This document shows, piece by piece, positions 1 to 8,626 of a stretch of DNA of 27,539 bases. The notes under the pieces are model-generated. The model was given only the letters and a program-made list of their open reading frames with translations, searched no databases and was not told the DNA's origin. Position numbers and translations under genes: made by a program. Numbering within the stretch: position 1 is the first letter of the stretch; each line of letters opens with the position of its first letter. Source of the DNA: Pseudomonadaceae bacterium UBA836 (GTDB lineage Bacteria; Pseudomonadota; Gammaproteobacteria; Pseudomonadales; Pseudomonadaceae). Location: NCBI GenBank assembly GCA_002296055.1, contig DBHE01000124.1:1-27539 (forward strand). The letters are read 5' to 3'.

Positions 1-1
1 C

Positions 2-1315
2 CAACTGGTCTGGCCCGAACTGAACTTCGGCCTGTCCTGGACCAGCTTCGGACGTCTGCGTCCGTTGCACACCAACGCGGTCATCTTCGCCTTTGGCGGA
101 TGCGCCCTGTTCGCCACCTCCTACTACGTGGTCCAGCGGACATCGCAAGCCCGCCTGGTCTCCGACGGCCTCGCTGCCTTTACCTTCTGGGGTTGGCAAG
201 CGGTGATTGTGCTGGCGGTGATTACCCTGCCGCAGGGCCTGACCAGCACCAAGGAATACGCTGAACTGGAGTGGCCGATCGACATCCTGATCGCGGTCGT
301 CTGGGTGAGCTACGCGCTGGTGTTCTTTGGCACCATCATGAAGCGCAAGATGAAGCACATCTATGTCGGCAACTGGTTCTTCGGTGGTTTCATCATCACC
401 GTAGCGGTACTGCACATCGTCAACAGCATGGCGGTGCCGGTCACCCTGACCAAGTCCTACTCGATGTACTCCGGTGCAACCGATGCGATGATCCAGTGGT
501 GGTACGGCCACAACGCAGTTGGCTTCTTCCTGACCGCCGGCTTCCTGGGCATGATGTACTACTTCGTACCCAAGCAGGCTGAGCGTCCGATCTACTCCTA
601 CCGCCTGTCCATCGTGCACTTCTGGGCCCTGATCTCCATCTACATCTGGGCTGGCCCGCACCACCTGCACTACACCGCTCTGCCAGACTGGGCTCAGTCT
701 CTGGGCATGGTGATGTCACTGATTCTGCTGGCACCCTCCTGGGGCGGCATGATCAACGGCATGATGACCCTGTCCGGCGCATGGCACAAACTGCGTACCG
801 ACCCGATCCTGCGCTTCCTGGTTGTGGCACTGGCCTTCTACGGCATGTCCACCTTTGAAGGCCCGATGATGGCCATCAAGACCGTGAACGCTCTGTCGCA
901 CTACACCGACTGGACCATCGGCCACGTACACGCCGGCGCACTCGGCTGGGTTGCCATGATCTCTATCGGCTCGCTGTATCACCTGATCCCGAAAGTGTTC
1001 GGTCGTGAAGCCATGTACAGCACCCCGCTGATCAACGCGCACTTCTGGCTGGCTACCATCGGCACCGTGCTGTACATCGTTGCCATGTGGGTTAACGGCA
1101 TCACCCAGGGTCTGATGTGGCGCGCAGTCAACGTCGACGGCACCCCGACCTACTCCTTCGTCGAAGCGCTGGAAGCCAGCCACCCAGGCTACATCGTCCG
1201 TGCGATTGGCGGTGCCTTCTTCCTGCTCGGCATGTTGCTGATGGCTTACAACGTATGGCGTACCGTGCGCCACAGCAAAGCGGCTCAACTCGAAGCCGCC
1301 GCCCAGACTGCCTGA
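2..1315 (+). CDS. ccoN: cbb3-type cytochrome c oxidase subunit I CcoN (5' end outside window)
   Basis: This is the catalytic membrane subunit of the cbb3 oxidase, which reduces oxygen to water at a heme b3-CuB centre and pumps protons under low oxygen. The reading frame is open from base 2 (first residues [10 protein letters not shown]), giving 438 residues. The family is usually about 475-480 residues, so roughly 40 N-terminal residues lie upstream of the window. Visible signatures are [11 protein letters not shown] (about 496-528), the HHLH pair expected to ligate CuB (659-670) and [12 protein letters not shown] (about 913-948), which carries heme ligand histidines. The protein is hydrophobic throughout, as expected for a 12-helix subunit. 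ccoO starts 12 bases after the stop, so the two are co-transcribed. The promoter is outside the window, so I cannot say whether this is the constitutive or the Anr-induced cbb3 copy found in Pseudomonas. Confidence 0.97.
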   Translation, partial: QLVWPELNFGLSWTSFGRLRPLHTNAVIFAFGGCALFATSYYVVQRTSQARLVSDGLAAFTFWGWQAVIVLAVITLPQGLTSTKEYAELEWPIDILIAVVWVSYALVFFGTIMKRKMKHIYVGNWFFGGFIITVAVLHIVNSMAVPVTLTKSYSMYSGATDAMIQWWYGHNAVGFFLTAGFLGMMYYFVPKQAERPIYSYRLSIVHFWALISIYIWAGPHHLHYTALPDWAQSLGMVMSLILLAPSWGGMINGMMTLSGAWHKLRTDPILRFLVVALAFYGMSTFEGPMMAIKTVNALSHYTDWTIGHVHAGALGWVAMISIGSLYHLIPKVFGREAMYSTPLINAHFWLATIGTVLYIVAMWVNGITQGLMWRAVNVDGTPTYSFVEALEASHPGYIVRAIGGAFFLLGMLLMAYNVWRTVRHSKAAQLEAAAQTA

Positions 1316-1327
1316 GGGACGCGTTAA

Positions 1328-1936
1328 ATGAAATTGCATGAAACAGTAGAAAAAAATCTTGGCCTGATGGTTGTCCTGATGGTGGTCGCCATCAGTTTCG
1401 GCGGCCTGGTTCAAATCGTACCGCTGTTCTTCCAGCCCGAGACCACTGAGCCGGTCGAGGGCCTGCGCCCGTACACCGCAATCGAGCTGGAAGGCCGCGA
1501 CATCTACATCCGCGAAGGCTGCGTTGGCTGCCACTCGCAGATGATCCGCCCCTTCCGTGCCGAGACCGAGCGTTATGGTCACTACTCGGTTGCCGGTGAA
1601 AGCGTCTGGGAACACCCCTTCCTGTGGGGTTCCAAGCGTACCGGCCCGGACCTGGCTCGCGTGGGCGGCCGTTACTCCGACGACTGGCACCGTGCGCACC
1701 TGATCAAGCCTCAGGACGTGGTGCCGGAATCCAAGATGCCAGCCTTCCCCTGGCTGCAGGAAGGTGTGCTTGATGGCAAGCACACCGCCCGCAAGATGGA
1801 AGTGCTGCGTGGTCTGGGCGTTCCTTACACCGACGAAGACATCGCCGGCGCACAGGAAGCAGTCAAGGGCGTATCCGAAATGGATGCTCTGATTGCCTAC
1901 CTGCAGCACCTCGGCACTGTCCTGTCGGATCGGTAA
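1328..1936 (+). CDS. ccoO: cbb3-type cytochrome c oxidase subunit II CcoO (mono-heme)
   Basis: CcoO is the membrane-anchored mono-heme cytochrome c subunit that passes electrons from CcoP to CcoN on the periplasmic side. The 202-residue product has one N-terminal membrane anchor (about residues 11-33) and one heme c site, CVGCH at 65-69. M137, in the KMPAF stretch, is the likely axial ligand. The length matches the family. The ATG follows a GAGGGA ribosome site, and the gene lies between ccoN and ccoQ with short gaps on both sides (12 and 6 bases), consistent with one operon. Nothing is unusual about the sequence. Confidence 0.97.
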   Translation: MKLHETVEKNLGLMVVLMVVAISFGGLVQIVPLFFQPETTEPVEGLRPYTAIELEGRDIYIREGCVGCHSQMIRPFRAETERYGHYSVAGESVWEHPFLWGSKRTGPDLARVGGRYSDDWHRAHLIKPQDVVPESKMPAFPWLQEGVLDGKHTARKMEVLRGLGVPYTDEDIAGAQEAVKGVSEMDALIAYLQHLGTVLSDR

Positions 1937-1942
1937 GTAACC

Positions 1943-2131
1943 ATGGATATCAATACTCTCCGCGGCCTCGGCACCGTATTCGCGTTCATCGCCTTTGTTG
2001 GCGTCGTGATCTGGGCCTACAGCGCGTCCAAGAAGAAAGACTTCGATGAGGCAGCCCAACTGCCCTTCGCGGACGAAGAGGACGAGCAGGCCACGGATGA
2101 GCAGCACAAAGATGCTAGGAGTGACAAGTAA
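1943..2131 (+). CDS. ccoQ: cbb3-type oxidase small subunit CcoQ
   Basis: CcoQ is a small single-span protein associated with the cbb3 oxidase, which it stabilises in other bacteria. The 62 residues comprise a short N-terminus, one membrane helix (about residues 8-28), a basic KKK stop-transfer segment and an acidic cytoplasmic tail (FADEEDEQATDE). The stop codon overlaps the ccoP start by one base (TAATG), implying translational coupling. The ribosome site before its own ATG is weak, so translation may depend on readthrough from ccoO. Identification rests on size, topology and position between ccoO and ccoP. Confidence 0.93.
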   Translation: MDINTLRGLGTVFAFIAFVGVVIWAYSASKKKDFDEAAQLPFADEEDEQATDEQHKDARSDK

Positions 2132-3021
2132 TGACTAATTTCTGGAGCGGGTACATTGTTGTCCTGACCCTGACCTGCCTGGGCCTGATCCTTTGGCTGC
2201 TGCTGGCTACCCGCAAGGGCCAGCGTCCCGAGCAGACTGATGAGAAAGTAGGCCACAGCTTTGACGGCATTGAAGAATTCGACAACCCGCTGCCGCGGTG
2301 GTGGTTCGTGCTCTTCATCGCCACCATGGTCTTTGGTGCATTCTATCTCTTCCTGTTCCCGGGTCTGGGCAAATGGCCCGGCTACCTGAACTGGACCCAG
2401 GAAAGCCAATACGAAGCAGAAGTGGCCAAGGCCGAAGAAGCTTTCGCCCCGATCTTTGCCAAGTACTCGGCCATGCCGGTTGAAGAAGTCGCCAAGATTC
2501 CCGAAGCGGTTGCCATTGGCCAGCGCCTGTTCGCCACCAACTGCTCGGTCTGCCACGGCTCTGACGCCCGCGGCGCCTTTGGCTTCCCGAACCTGACCGA
2601 CAACGATTGGCTGTACGGCGGCGAGCCGGAAACCATCAAGACCACCCTGCAAGGTGGCCGTCAGGCCGCTATGCCGGCCTGGCTTGCCGTTATTGGTGAA
2701 GACGGTGTGCGTAACGTCTCCGGTTACGTTCGCAGCCTGTCCGGCCTGGAAACCGACAATGTCGACCTGACTGCCGGTCAGACCACCTACACCAACACCT
2801 GTGCGGTGTGTCACGGTCCGGATGGCAAGGGCAACCAGCAACTGGGTGCACCCAACCTGACCGACGACATCTGGCTCTACGGCTCCAGCTTCCTGCAGGT
2901 ACAGCAGACTGTCCGCTACGGCCGTAACGGTCACATGCCGGCTCAGGCTCACCTGGGTGACGACAAGATCCACATGCTGGCCTCCTACGTTTACAGCCTG
3001 TCTCACAAAGACGAGCAGTAA
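2131..3021 (+). CDS. ccoP: cbb3-type cytochrome c oxidase subunit III CcoP (di-heme)
   Basis: CcoP is the di-heme cytochrome c subunit, the electron entry point of the cbb3 oxidase. The 296-residue product has two membrane helices (about 6-26 and 57-77), an N-terminal FixP-type domain, and two periplasmic cytochrome c domains with heme sites CSVCH (138-142) and CAVCH (224-228). M181 and M269 are the probable axial methionines. An AGGAG ribosome site lies at 2116-2120, and the start overlaps the ccoQ stop by one base. The gene is followed by a strong intrinsic terminator, so it ends the structural transcription unit. Confidence 0.97.
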   Translation: MTNFWSGYIVVLTLTCLGLILWLLLATRKGQRPEQTDEKVGHSFDGIEEFDNPLPRWWFVLFIATMVFGAFYLFLFPGLGKWPGYLNWTQESQYEAEVAKAEEAFAPIFAKYSAMPVEEVAKIPEAVAIGQRLFATNCSVCHGSDARGAFGFPNLTDNDWLYGGEPETIKTTLQGGRQAAMPAWLAVIGEDGVRNVSGYVRSLSGLETDNVDLTAGQTTYTNTCAVCHGPDGKGNQQLGAPNLTDDIWLYGSSFLQVQQTVRYGRNGHMPAQAHLGDDKIHMLASYVYSLSHKDEQ

Positions 3022-3047
3022 AACAGCAGCGCAATGTGGTGATACTG

Positions 3048-3083
3048 AACGGGGAGGCCAATTGGCCTCCCCGTTTTGTTTTT
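3048..3083 (+). terminator. Rho-independent terminator after ccoP
   Basis: A perfect inverted repeat of 28 bases (3048-3075) is centred on CCAATTGG, with outer arms AACGGGGAGG and CCTCCCCGTT. It is followed by a T-rich run reaching 3083. It sits 27 bases after the ccoP stop and separates the oxidase structural genes from the ccoGHIS assembly genes. This is a textbook intrinsic terminator by sequence; its efficiency is not known. Confidence 0.9.
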
Positions 3084-3108
3084 GGCGCCCACGCGACCAC
3101 TGGTCGCA

Positions 3109-3137
3109 TTGTCCCTGCGCCGCAAGCGGTCTATTTT
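3109..3137 (+). promoter_or_regulatory. Possible sigma70-type promoter for ccoG
   Basis: TTGTCC (3109-3114) and TATTTT (3132-3137) are spaced by 17 bases, between the ccoP terminator and the ccoG start. Each hexamer matches 4 of 6 consensus positions. Because a terminator precedes it, ccoG needs either its own promoter or readthrough. No TTGAT-N4-ATCAA Anr box was seen in this gap. This is a match by eye only. Confidence 0.3.
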
Positions 3138-3216
3138 CAACAATGAAGGCAAAGTCTGTCCCTACGAGAGGCCAGTCCGCCGTATACCCCGTACGCCTGA
3201 TAGGGTTAGCCTGACC

Positions 3217-4626
3217 ATGAACAAAATACCCGTCGAAGATGTGACCCCCAAGGTCGAGACCTACGACCTCTACGCCAAGCGCGAGAAGATTCAGACCCGC
3301 TCCTACAAGGGGCTGTTCATGAATGTGCGCCTGATTGGCGTCGCGTTGCTGTTCCTGCTGTACTTCGGCACCGTCTGGTTGCCATGGGGCGACCGCCAGG
3401 CGGTGCTCTGGGACCTGCCCGCTCGCCAATTCCACATCTTTGGCGCGACCTTTCAGCCGCAAGACTTCTTCTTGCTGTCTTTCCTGCTGATCATCTGTGC
3501 CTTCGGCCTATTCTTCATCACCGTCTTCGCCGGGCGAGTGTGGTGCGGTTACACCTGCCCACAAACCGTCTGGACCTGGATTTTCATGTGGGCAGAGCGC
3601 ATCACCGAGGGTGAGCGCAACGCGCGCATCAAGCTCGACAAGGCGCCCATGAGCGTCAACAAGTTTCTGCGCCGCAGCGCCAAGCACTCCCTCTGGCTGC
3701 TGGTATCGCTGCTGACCGCTATTACCTTCGTGGGCTACTTCACCCCCATTCGCGGACTGGTAGCCGACCTGTTTACCCTGCAGATTGCAGGCTGGGCGGC
3801 CTTCTGGGTGTTCTTTTTTACCGCCGCCACCTACATCAACGCCGGCTGGCTGCGCGAGCAGGTGTGCATCCACATGTGCCCCTACGCTCGCTTCCAGAGC
3901 GTCATGTTCGATGCCGACACGCTGATCGTCTCCTACGACGCCAAGCGCGGCGAGCCCCGCGGCGCACGCAAAAAGGGGGTCGACCCGGCCGAGGTCAACA
4001 AAGGTGACTGCATCGACTGTCAGGTGTGCGTGCAGGTCTGCCCGACCGGCATTGATATTCGCGAGGGTCTGCAGTACGAATGCATCGGCTGCGCCGCCTG
4101 CGTCGACGCCTGCAACGAAATCATGGACAAGATGGAGTACCCGCGCGGGCTGATTCGCTACACCACCGAACACGCCCTGGAGGGCGGCAAGACGCACTGG
4201 TTCCGCCCTCGCCTGCTGGGCTACGGCGCAGCGCTGGTCACCATGATCGTGATGTTCATCATCACAGTCGGCAACCTCGCCCAGGTCTCGCTGGATATCG
4301 AGCGCGATAGAAACGTTCTGTATCGAGAAACCCGTGCCGGGGAGATCGAGAACGTGTACATTGTCAAAATTTTCAACAAGGGTCAGACCGAGCGCACCTA
4401 CGAGCTCGCCGTGAATGGTCACGATGGCCTGCAATTGCAAATGCCCGACAACCGCCTGACCGTCGCCCCAAGCCGCAAGCTGGAACTGCCGGTCAATGTG
4501 CACCTGGACCCGGCCGCGCTGGACGGTGCCACCAATATTGCGATCACCTTTGTGGTCACCGCTGAAGATGACGACAGCGTAGAGGCGGAAGCAGAAAGCC
4601 GCTTCATGGCGCCGCAGATACGCTGA
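3217..4626 (+). CDS. ccoG: cbb3 oxidase assembly protein CcoG (FixG/RdxA family, 2x[4Fe-4S] membrane ferredoxin)
   Basis: CcoG is a membrane-bound double [4Fe-4S] protein. In related bacteria it reduces Cu(II) so that copper can be handed on for CuB assembly in CcoN. The 469-residue product has several membrane helices (about 36-58, 83-104, 158-175, 186-206 and 334-352). Ferredoxin cysteines are C265/C268/C271/C275 and C289/C292/C295/C299. Further cysteine motifs are CGYTCP (110-115) and CIHMC (217-221), and the C-terminal domain is an Ig-like FixG domain. I chose the ATG at 3217 (MNKIPVEDVT) because it gives the usual family length; an upstream in-frame extension to 3076 would run into the terminator. 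The stop overlaps the 4626 ATG of the ccoH frame. Confidence 0.95.
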   Translation: MNKIPVEDVTPKVETYDLYAKREKIQTRSYKGLFMNVRLIGVALLFLLYFGTVWLPWGDRQAVLWDLPARQFHIFGATFQPQDFFLLSFLLIICAFGLFFITVFAGRVWCGYTCPQTVWTWIFMWAERITEGERNARIKLDKAPMSVNKFLRRSAKHSLWLLVSLLTAITFVGYFTPIRGLVADLFTLQIAGWAAFWVFFFTAATYINAGWLREQVCIHMCPYARFQSVMFDADTLIVSYDAKRGEPRGARKKGVDPAEVNKGDCIDCQVCVQVCPTGIDIREGLQYECIGCAACVDACNEIMDKMEYPRGLIRYTTEHALEGGKTHWFRPRLLGYGAALVTMIVMFIITVGNLAQVSLDIERDRNVLYRETRAGEIENVYIVKIFNKGQTERTYELAVNGHDGLQLQMPDNRLTVAPSRKLELPVNVHLDPAALDGATNIAITFVVTAEDDDSVEAEAESRFMAPQIR

Positions 4627-4643
4627 TGAGTACAGGAACCCCC

Positions 4644-5159
4644 ATGACCGACGACGCCGCTTCCTCGCCCTGGTACAAGCAAATCTGGGCCTGGTTTGTC
4701 ATCGCCATTCTGGCCTTCGCCGTATTCATCGGCGTTGGCCTGCTGCTGGTCGCCACCATGAATCCCGACAGCCTGGTGCGCGATAACTACTACAGCGAAG
4801 GCAAGGCGATCAACATGACCCTGGATCGCGACCACAACGCACGCGACCTGGGCATGGCGGCCGCCTTCAGCATTGACGAGGTGACCGGCGACATCAGTCT
4901 GCAGCTCGATGGCCAGCTCAGCGCCCTGCCCCGCAGCCTGACCCTGGACCTGATCTCCCCCACCCACGCCTCGCGCGACCGCAGCGTGACGCTGCGCCAC
5001 ATCAGCGGCAGCACCTACACCGGCCAGTTGGAAAACCGTATCGAGGGACGCCGGTACATTGAACTGAATGACCCTGACAAACCCGGCGAGGACGGCTGGC
5101 GCCTGACTGGCGAGCTGCAGCTTGGCGGCAGCCAGCGCTACCAGTTGAGCGCCCACTGA
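4644..5159 (+). CDS. ccoH: cbb3 oxidase assembly protein CcoH (FixH family)
   Basis: CcoH (FixH) is a small membrane protein needed for stable assembly of the cbb3 oxidase. The product begins MTDDAASSPWYKQIW, has one membrane helix at about 14-37, and continues with a periplasmic FixH domain starting at the conserved DNYYSEGKAIN stretch. Two starts are possible. The ATG at 4626 overlaps the ccoG stop by one base but has no clear ribosome site. The ATG at 4644 has AGGAA six bases upstream and gives 171 residues; I prefer it, but the longer 177-residue form cannot be excluded. ccoI begins seven bases after the stop. Confidence 0.88.
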   Translation: MTDDAASSPWYKQIWAWFVIAILAFAVFIGVGLLLVATMNPDSLVRDNYYSEGKAINMTLDRDHNARDLGMAAAFSIDEVTGDISLQLDGQLSALPRSLTLDLISPTHASRDRSVTLRHISGSTYTGQLENRIEGRRYIELNDPDKPGEDGWRLTGELQLGGSQRYQLSAH

Positions 5160-5166
5160 CGCGCGC

Positions 5167-7620
5167 ATGGCCCAACCCACCCCCTGCTATCACTGTGGCG
5201 AGCCGGTTCCTGCCGGCGCGCCCTGGACGGTTGAGCTGCTCGGCGCGCCGCGCGCCATGTGCTGCCCGGGCTGCCAGGCGGTGGCCGAAGCGATCAGCAG
5301 CGCGGGGCTGGAATCCTACTATCAGCACCGCACCGAGCCGTCCGCCAACCCGGAGGCCTTGCCGCAAGCGCTGCAGGATGAGCTGGAGCTGTACGACCGG
5401 GACGACGTGCAACAGCGTTTCGCCCGAGGCGACGGTGACAACCAACAGGCGACCCTGCTGATCGAAGGCATCAGTTGCGCGGCCTGCTGCTGGCTGATCG
5501 AGCGCCATCTGCGGGCCCTGCCAGGCGTGCAGGAAGCCAGCCTTAACATGGGCAATCAGCGCCTGAGCCTCACCTGGGATCGCCAGCAGACCAAGCTTTC
5601 CGCATTGCTCAGCAGTCTGCGCCACATCGGCTACAACGCTCATCCTTATGAGCCAGACAAGGCATCCGAGCAGATCGCCGAAGAAAACCGTCGCTACCTG
5701 CGCCGCTTAGGCCTGGCGGGGCTGATGTTCATGCAGGTAATGATGGCCACCATGGCGTTGTCCAGTGAGTTTAACCAGGACATGACCGAGGGCATGGCCC
5801 ACCTGTTGCGCTGGGCCAGCCTGCTGATGACAACGCCGGTCGTTTTCTACAGCTGCGCGCCCTTCTTTCAGGGTGCCCTGCGTGACCTGCGTAACCGCCG
5901 GCTGAGCATGGACGTCTCCGTCTCGCTGGCGATTGGCGGCGCGTACCTCGCTGGCATCTACGCCACGCTGCTCGGCGAAGGCGAGGTGTACTTCGACTCG
6001 GTCAGCATGTTCGCGCTGTTTCTGTTGGCCGGTCGCTATCTGGAGCGCCGAGCCAGGCAGCGCACTGTTGAGAGCACCGCCAGACTGGTCAACCTGCTGC
6101 CACCCAGCGCCCTGCGCATCGAGGCCGACGGCACCCGCCAGCGCATCATGCTCGAAGAGCTACGCTGCGGCGACTTGGTGGAGGTCAAACCCGGCGAGAG
6201 CATTCCGGCTGACGGAATAATCGCAAACGGCACCAGCAGCGTGGATGAGTCAGCCCTGTCGGGCGAATATCTGCCGATTGCCAAGCACACGGGTGACCGC
6301 GTAACCGCTGGCACCTTGAATGTCGAAGGCCCTCTGCAACTGCGCATTGAGGCCCTGGGCGAGCAGACCCGATTGTCCGCCATTGTACGCCTGCTGGAAC
6401 GCGCTCAGGCCGACAAGCCGCGGCTGGGCAGACTGGCAGATGATGTAGCCCAGTACTTCCTGCTCACCGTGCTGCTGGCTGCCGTGGTGGTTGGCAGCGC
6501 CTGGTGGTGGGTCGCGGACGGCCATACCGCCTTCTGGATCGTCCTGGCGATGCTGGTTGCCACCTGCCCCTGCGCCCTTTCGCTGGCCACCCCTACCGCG
6601 CTCACCACCGCAACCGGCAGCCTGCACCGCCTTGGCCTGCTGGTGACCCGCGGGCATGTGCTGGAGGGCTTGCCGCAGATGCAGACGGTGATCCTCGACA
6701 AGACCGGCACACTGACCGAAGGCCGCATGACACTGGAGCAGATCCAGCCCTTTGCCGGTGTCAGCAGCGAGCAGGCCCTGCGCTGGGCGCAAATGCTCGA
6801 AAGTCACTCCGAACACCCGATTGCGCGCGCCTTTGGCCGCAGCAGCAGCCAGGCCGAAGACAGCCACAACCAGCCAGGTATGGGCCTGGAAGGCGTGTGT
6901 GATGGGCAGCGCCTGCGTATCGGCAAGGCGGAGTACGCCATGCAGCTCAGTCAGCAACCCTTACCCGAGCGCCCGGCCGGCGATGGCCAGTGGCTGCTGC
7001 TGGCCGGCAGCACGGGACCGTTGGCCTGGTTTGCCCTCAACGACCGCCTGCGCGCCGACGCAGCCGAGCTGATCAACGGCCTGAAACAGCGCGGGCTTGA
7101 GGTGATTCTGCTGTCGGGCGACCACCAGCGCGTGGTCGACAAGGTGGCTGCCGAACTACAAATTGAGCACGCCATCGGCAACGCCAGTCCCGACGACAAA
7201 CTGGCTTATGTGCAGCAGCGTCAACGTGACGGCGAGAAGGTACTGATGATGGGCGACGGCGTGAATGACGTCCCGGTCCTGGCCAGCGCCGACATTTCCA
7301 TCGCCATGGGCAACGCCTCTGATCTGGCCAAAACCAACGCCGACGCCGTGCTGCTCGGCAGTCGTCTGGGCGCGCTGCTGCAGGCCATCGGTATCGCCAA
7401 GCGCACGCGAGCCATCATGATCGAGAACCTGGCCTGGGCAACCCTGTATAATCTGGCGGTATTGCCGCTGGCAGCGCTGGGTCTGATTACCCCGGCCCTG
7501 GCCGCGTTGGGCATGTCCCTTAGCTCGCTGCTGGTGGTGCTCAACGCGCTGCGCCTGACCCGCCTGGGCCGGCCGCCGCAAGCCAGCGCGCCAAGCATCC
7601 AACCGGAGCCCAGCCCATGA
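5167..7620 (+). CDS. ccoI: Copper-transporting P1B-type ATPase CcoI (FixI family)
   Basis: CcoI is a copper-exporting P1B ATPase of the CopA2/FixI type that supplies copper for cbb3 oxidase maturation. The 817-residue product has a cysteine-rich N-terminus (C7, C10, C32, C33, C36) and an HMA domain with GISCAACC (101-108). The membrane copper motif CPC lies at 467-469, followed by the phosphorylation site DKTGT (511-515; D511), the SEHP nucleotide motif (about 546-549) and GDGVNDVP (about 695-702). The CPC motif points to monovalent copper or silver. The family's usual range is about 750-830 residues. The stop overlaps the ccoS start as ATGA. Confidence 0.95.
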   Translation: MAQPTPCYHCGEPVPAGAPWTVELLGAPRAMCCPGCQAVAEAISSAGLESYYQHRTEPSANPEALPQALQDELELYDRDDVQQRFARGDGDNQQATLLIEGISCAACCWLIERHLRALPGVQEASLNMGNQRLSLTWDRQQTKLSALLSSLRHIGYNAHPYEPDKASEQIAEENRRYLRRLGLAGLMFMQVMMATMALSSEFNQDMTEGMAHLLRWASLLMTTPVVFYSCAPFFQGALRDLRNRRLSMDVSVSLAIGGAYLAGIYATLLGEGEVYFDSVSMFALFLLAGRYLERRARQRTVESTARLVNLLPPSALRIEADGTRQRIMLEELRCGDLVEVKPGESIPADGIIANGTSSVDESALSGEYLPIAKHTGDRVTAGTLNVEGPLQLRIEALGEQTRLSAIVRLLERAQADKPRLGRLADDVAQYFLLTVLLAAVVVGSAWWWVADGHTAFWIVLAMLVATCPCALSLATPTALTTATGSLHRLGLLVTRGHVLEGLPQMQTVILDKTGTLTEGRMTLEQIQPFAGVSSEQALRWAQMLESHSEHPIARAFGRSSSQAEDSHNQPGMGLEGVCDGQRLRIGKAEYAMQLSQQPLPERPAGDGQWLLLAGSTGPLAWFALNDRLRADAAELINGLKQRGLEVILLSGDHQRVVDKVAAELQIEHAIGNASPDDKLAYVQQRQRDGEKVLMMGDGVNDVPVLASADISIAMGNASDLAKTNADAVLLGSRLGALLQAIGIAKRTRAIMIENLAWATLYNLAVLPLAALGLITPALAALGMSLSSLLVVLNALRLTRLGRPPQASAPSIQPEPSP

Positions 7621-7847
7621 CGGTTCTCTACATTCTGGTGCCGATTGCCATTGCCCTGGTGATTCTTGCCATCTGGCTGTTCAACTGGGCCGTCAACAAC
7701 GGCCAGTACGACGACCTGGACAGTCCTGCCCACAGCATCCTGTTCGACGACGACGACCCGGCACACCTGGCGGCCCAGCGCAAGGATGACACTCAGGGTG
7801 ACGACCCCGCTGCCCCCACACCCCGCGACACCGACCCGCGCCCATGA
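7617..7847 (+). CDS. ccoS: cbb3 oxidase maturation protein CcoS
   Basis: CcoS is a short membrane protein required for maturation of cbb3 oxidase. The 76 residues form one N-terminal membrane helix (about 4-26), the conserved FNWAVNNGQYDDLDSPAHSILFDDD region, and a hydrophilic acidic tail. The start overlaps the ccoI stop by four bases (ATGA) and its stop overlaps the next start in the same way, so ccoI, ccoS and the SafE-like gene form a translationally coupled chain. Confidence 0.93.
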   Translation: MTVLYILVPIAIALVILAIWLFNWAVNNGQYDDLDSPAHSILFDDDDPAHLAAQRKDDTQGDDPAAPTPRDTDPRP

Positions 7848-8563
7848 CAGACCTGTTACCCCAGCTGCTGACCGCGCTGGCCCTCGGCTTGCTGGGCGGC
7901 GGACACTGCATCGGCATGTGTGGTGGCCTGATGGGCGCCCTGACTATGGCTATTCCGCCCGAGCGTCGGCACGGATGGCCCCTGTGGCGTCTGCTGCTCT
8001 CCTACAACGTCGGCCGCATCGCCAGTTACAGCGCCGCAGGCGCCCTGCTCGGCAGCCTCGGCTGGGCCCTGCAGGGCATGGGCCTGGGCGTGATATTGCG
8101 CAGCATCGCTGGTCTGCTGATGATTGCCATGGGTCTGTACCTGGCCAACTGGTGGGCCGGCCTGACGCGTATTGAGCAGTTGGGTCGCGGCCTGTGGCGG
8201 CATATCGAGCCCCATGCACGAGCGTTGCTACCGGTACAGCGGCCAGGCCAGGCGCTGCTGTTGGGCACCCTGTGGGGCTGGCTGCCCTGCGGCCTGGTAT
8301 ACAGCACTCTGATCTGGAGCAGCAGCCATGGCAGCGCTGCCCATTCCGCACTATTGATGCTCGCCTTCGGCCTGGGCACCCTGCCCACGCTGCTGGCCAC
8401 CGGCGCGGCCGCGGAACGACTGACCGCCCTGTTACGCCGCCGTAGCCTGCGCGTCAGCGCCGCAATACTGATTATTCTGTTCGGCCTCTGGACCCTGCCC
8501 GGCCCGCATCAGCAGTGGCTGATGCAGCATCTGAGCCCGCCGTCCAGTCACCACAGCCATTGA
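7844..8563 (+). CDS. SafE/TauE-like membrane protein (COG2836 type) of the cbb3 cluster
   Basis: This is a polytopic inner-membrane protein that usually follows ccoS in Pseudomonas and is annotated as a sulfite exporter TauE/SafE family member. Its real substrate in this setting is not established; a role in copper or thiol handling for the oxidase is an inference from position. The 239-residue product has about six membrane segments and the characteristic GGGHCIGMCGG motif (about 18-28) with two cysteines and a histidine. A second small cysteine motif, WGWLPCGLVYS, lies mid-protein. The C-terminus ends in a short histidine-rich tail (SSHHSH). Its start overlaps the ccoS stop as ATGA. Confidence 0.85.
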   Translation: MTDLLPQLLTALALGLLGGGHCIGMCGGLMGALTMAIPPERRHGWPLWRLLLSYNVGRIASYSAAGALLGSLGWALQGMGLGVILRSIAGLLMIAMGLYLANWWAGLTRIEQLGRGLWRHIEPHARALLPVQRPGQALLLGTLWGWLPCGLVYSTLIWSSSHGSAAHSALLMLAFGLGTLPTLLATGAAAERLTALLRRRSLRVSAAILIILFGLWTLPGPHQQWLMQHLSPPSSHHSH

Positions 8564-8626
8564 CGAGGGCACAACCACAACGCATGTTGTAGGCTATGCC
8601 CATCGACCCACGGAGCCGTCACCGTC

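Noticed and set aside
716..3462. Long antisense reading frames opposite ccoN to ccoG
   Set aside because: They arise from the GC-rich third positions of well-conserved cco genes and show no domain of their own.
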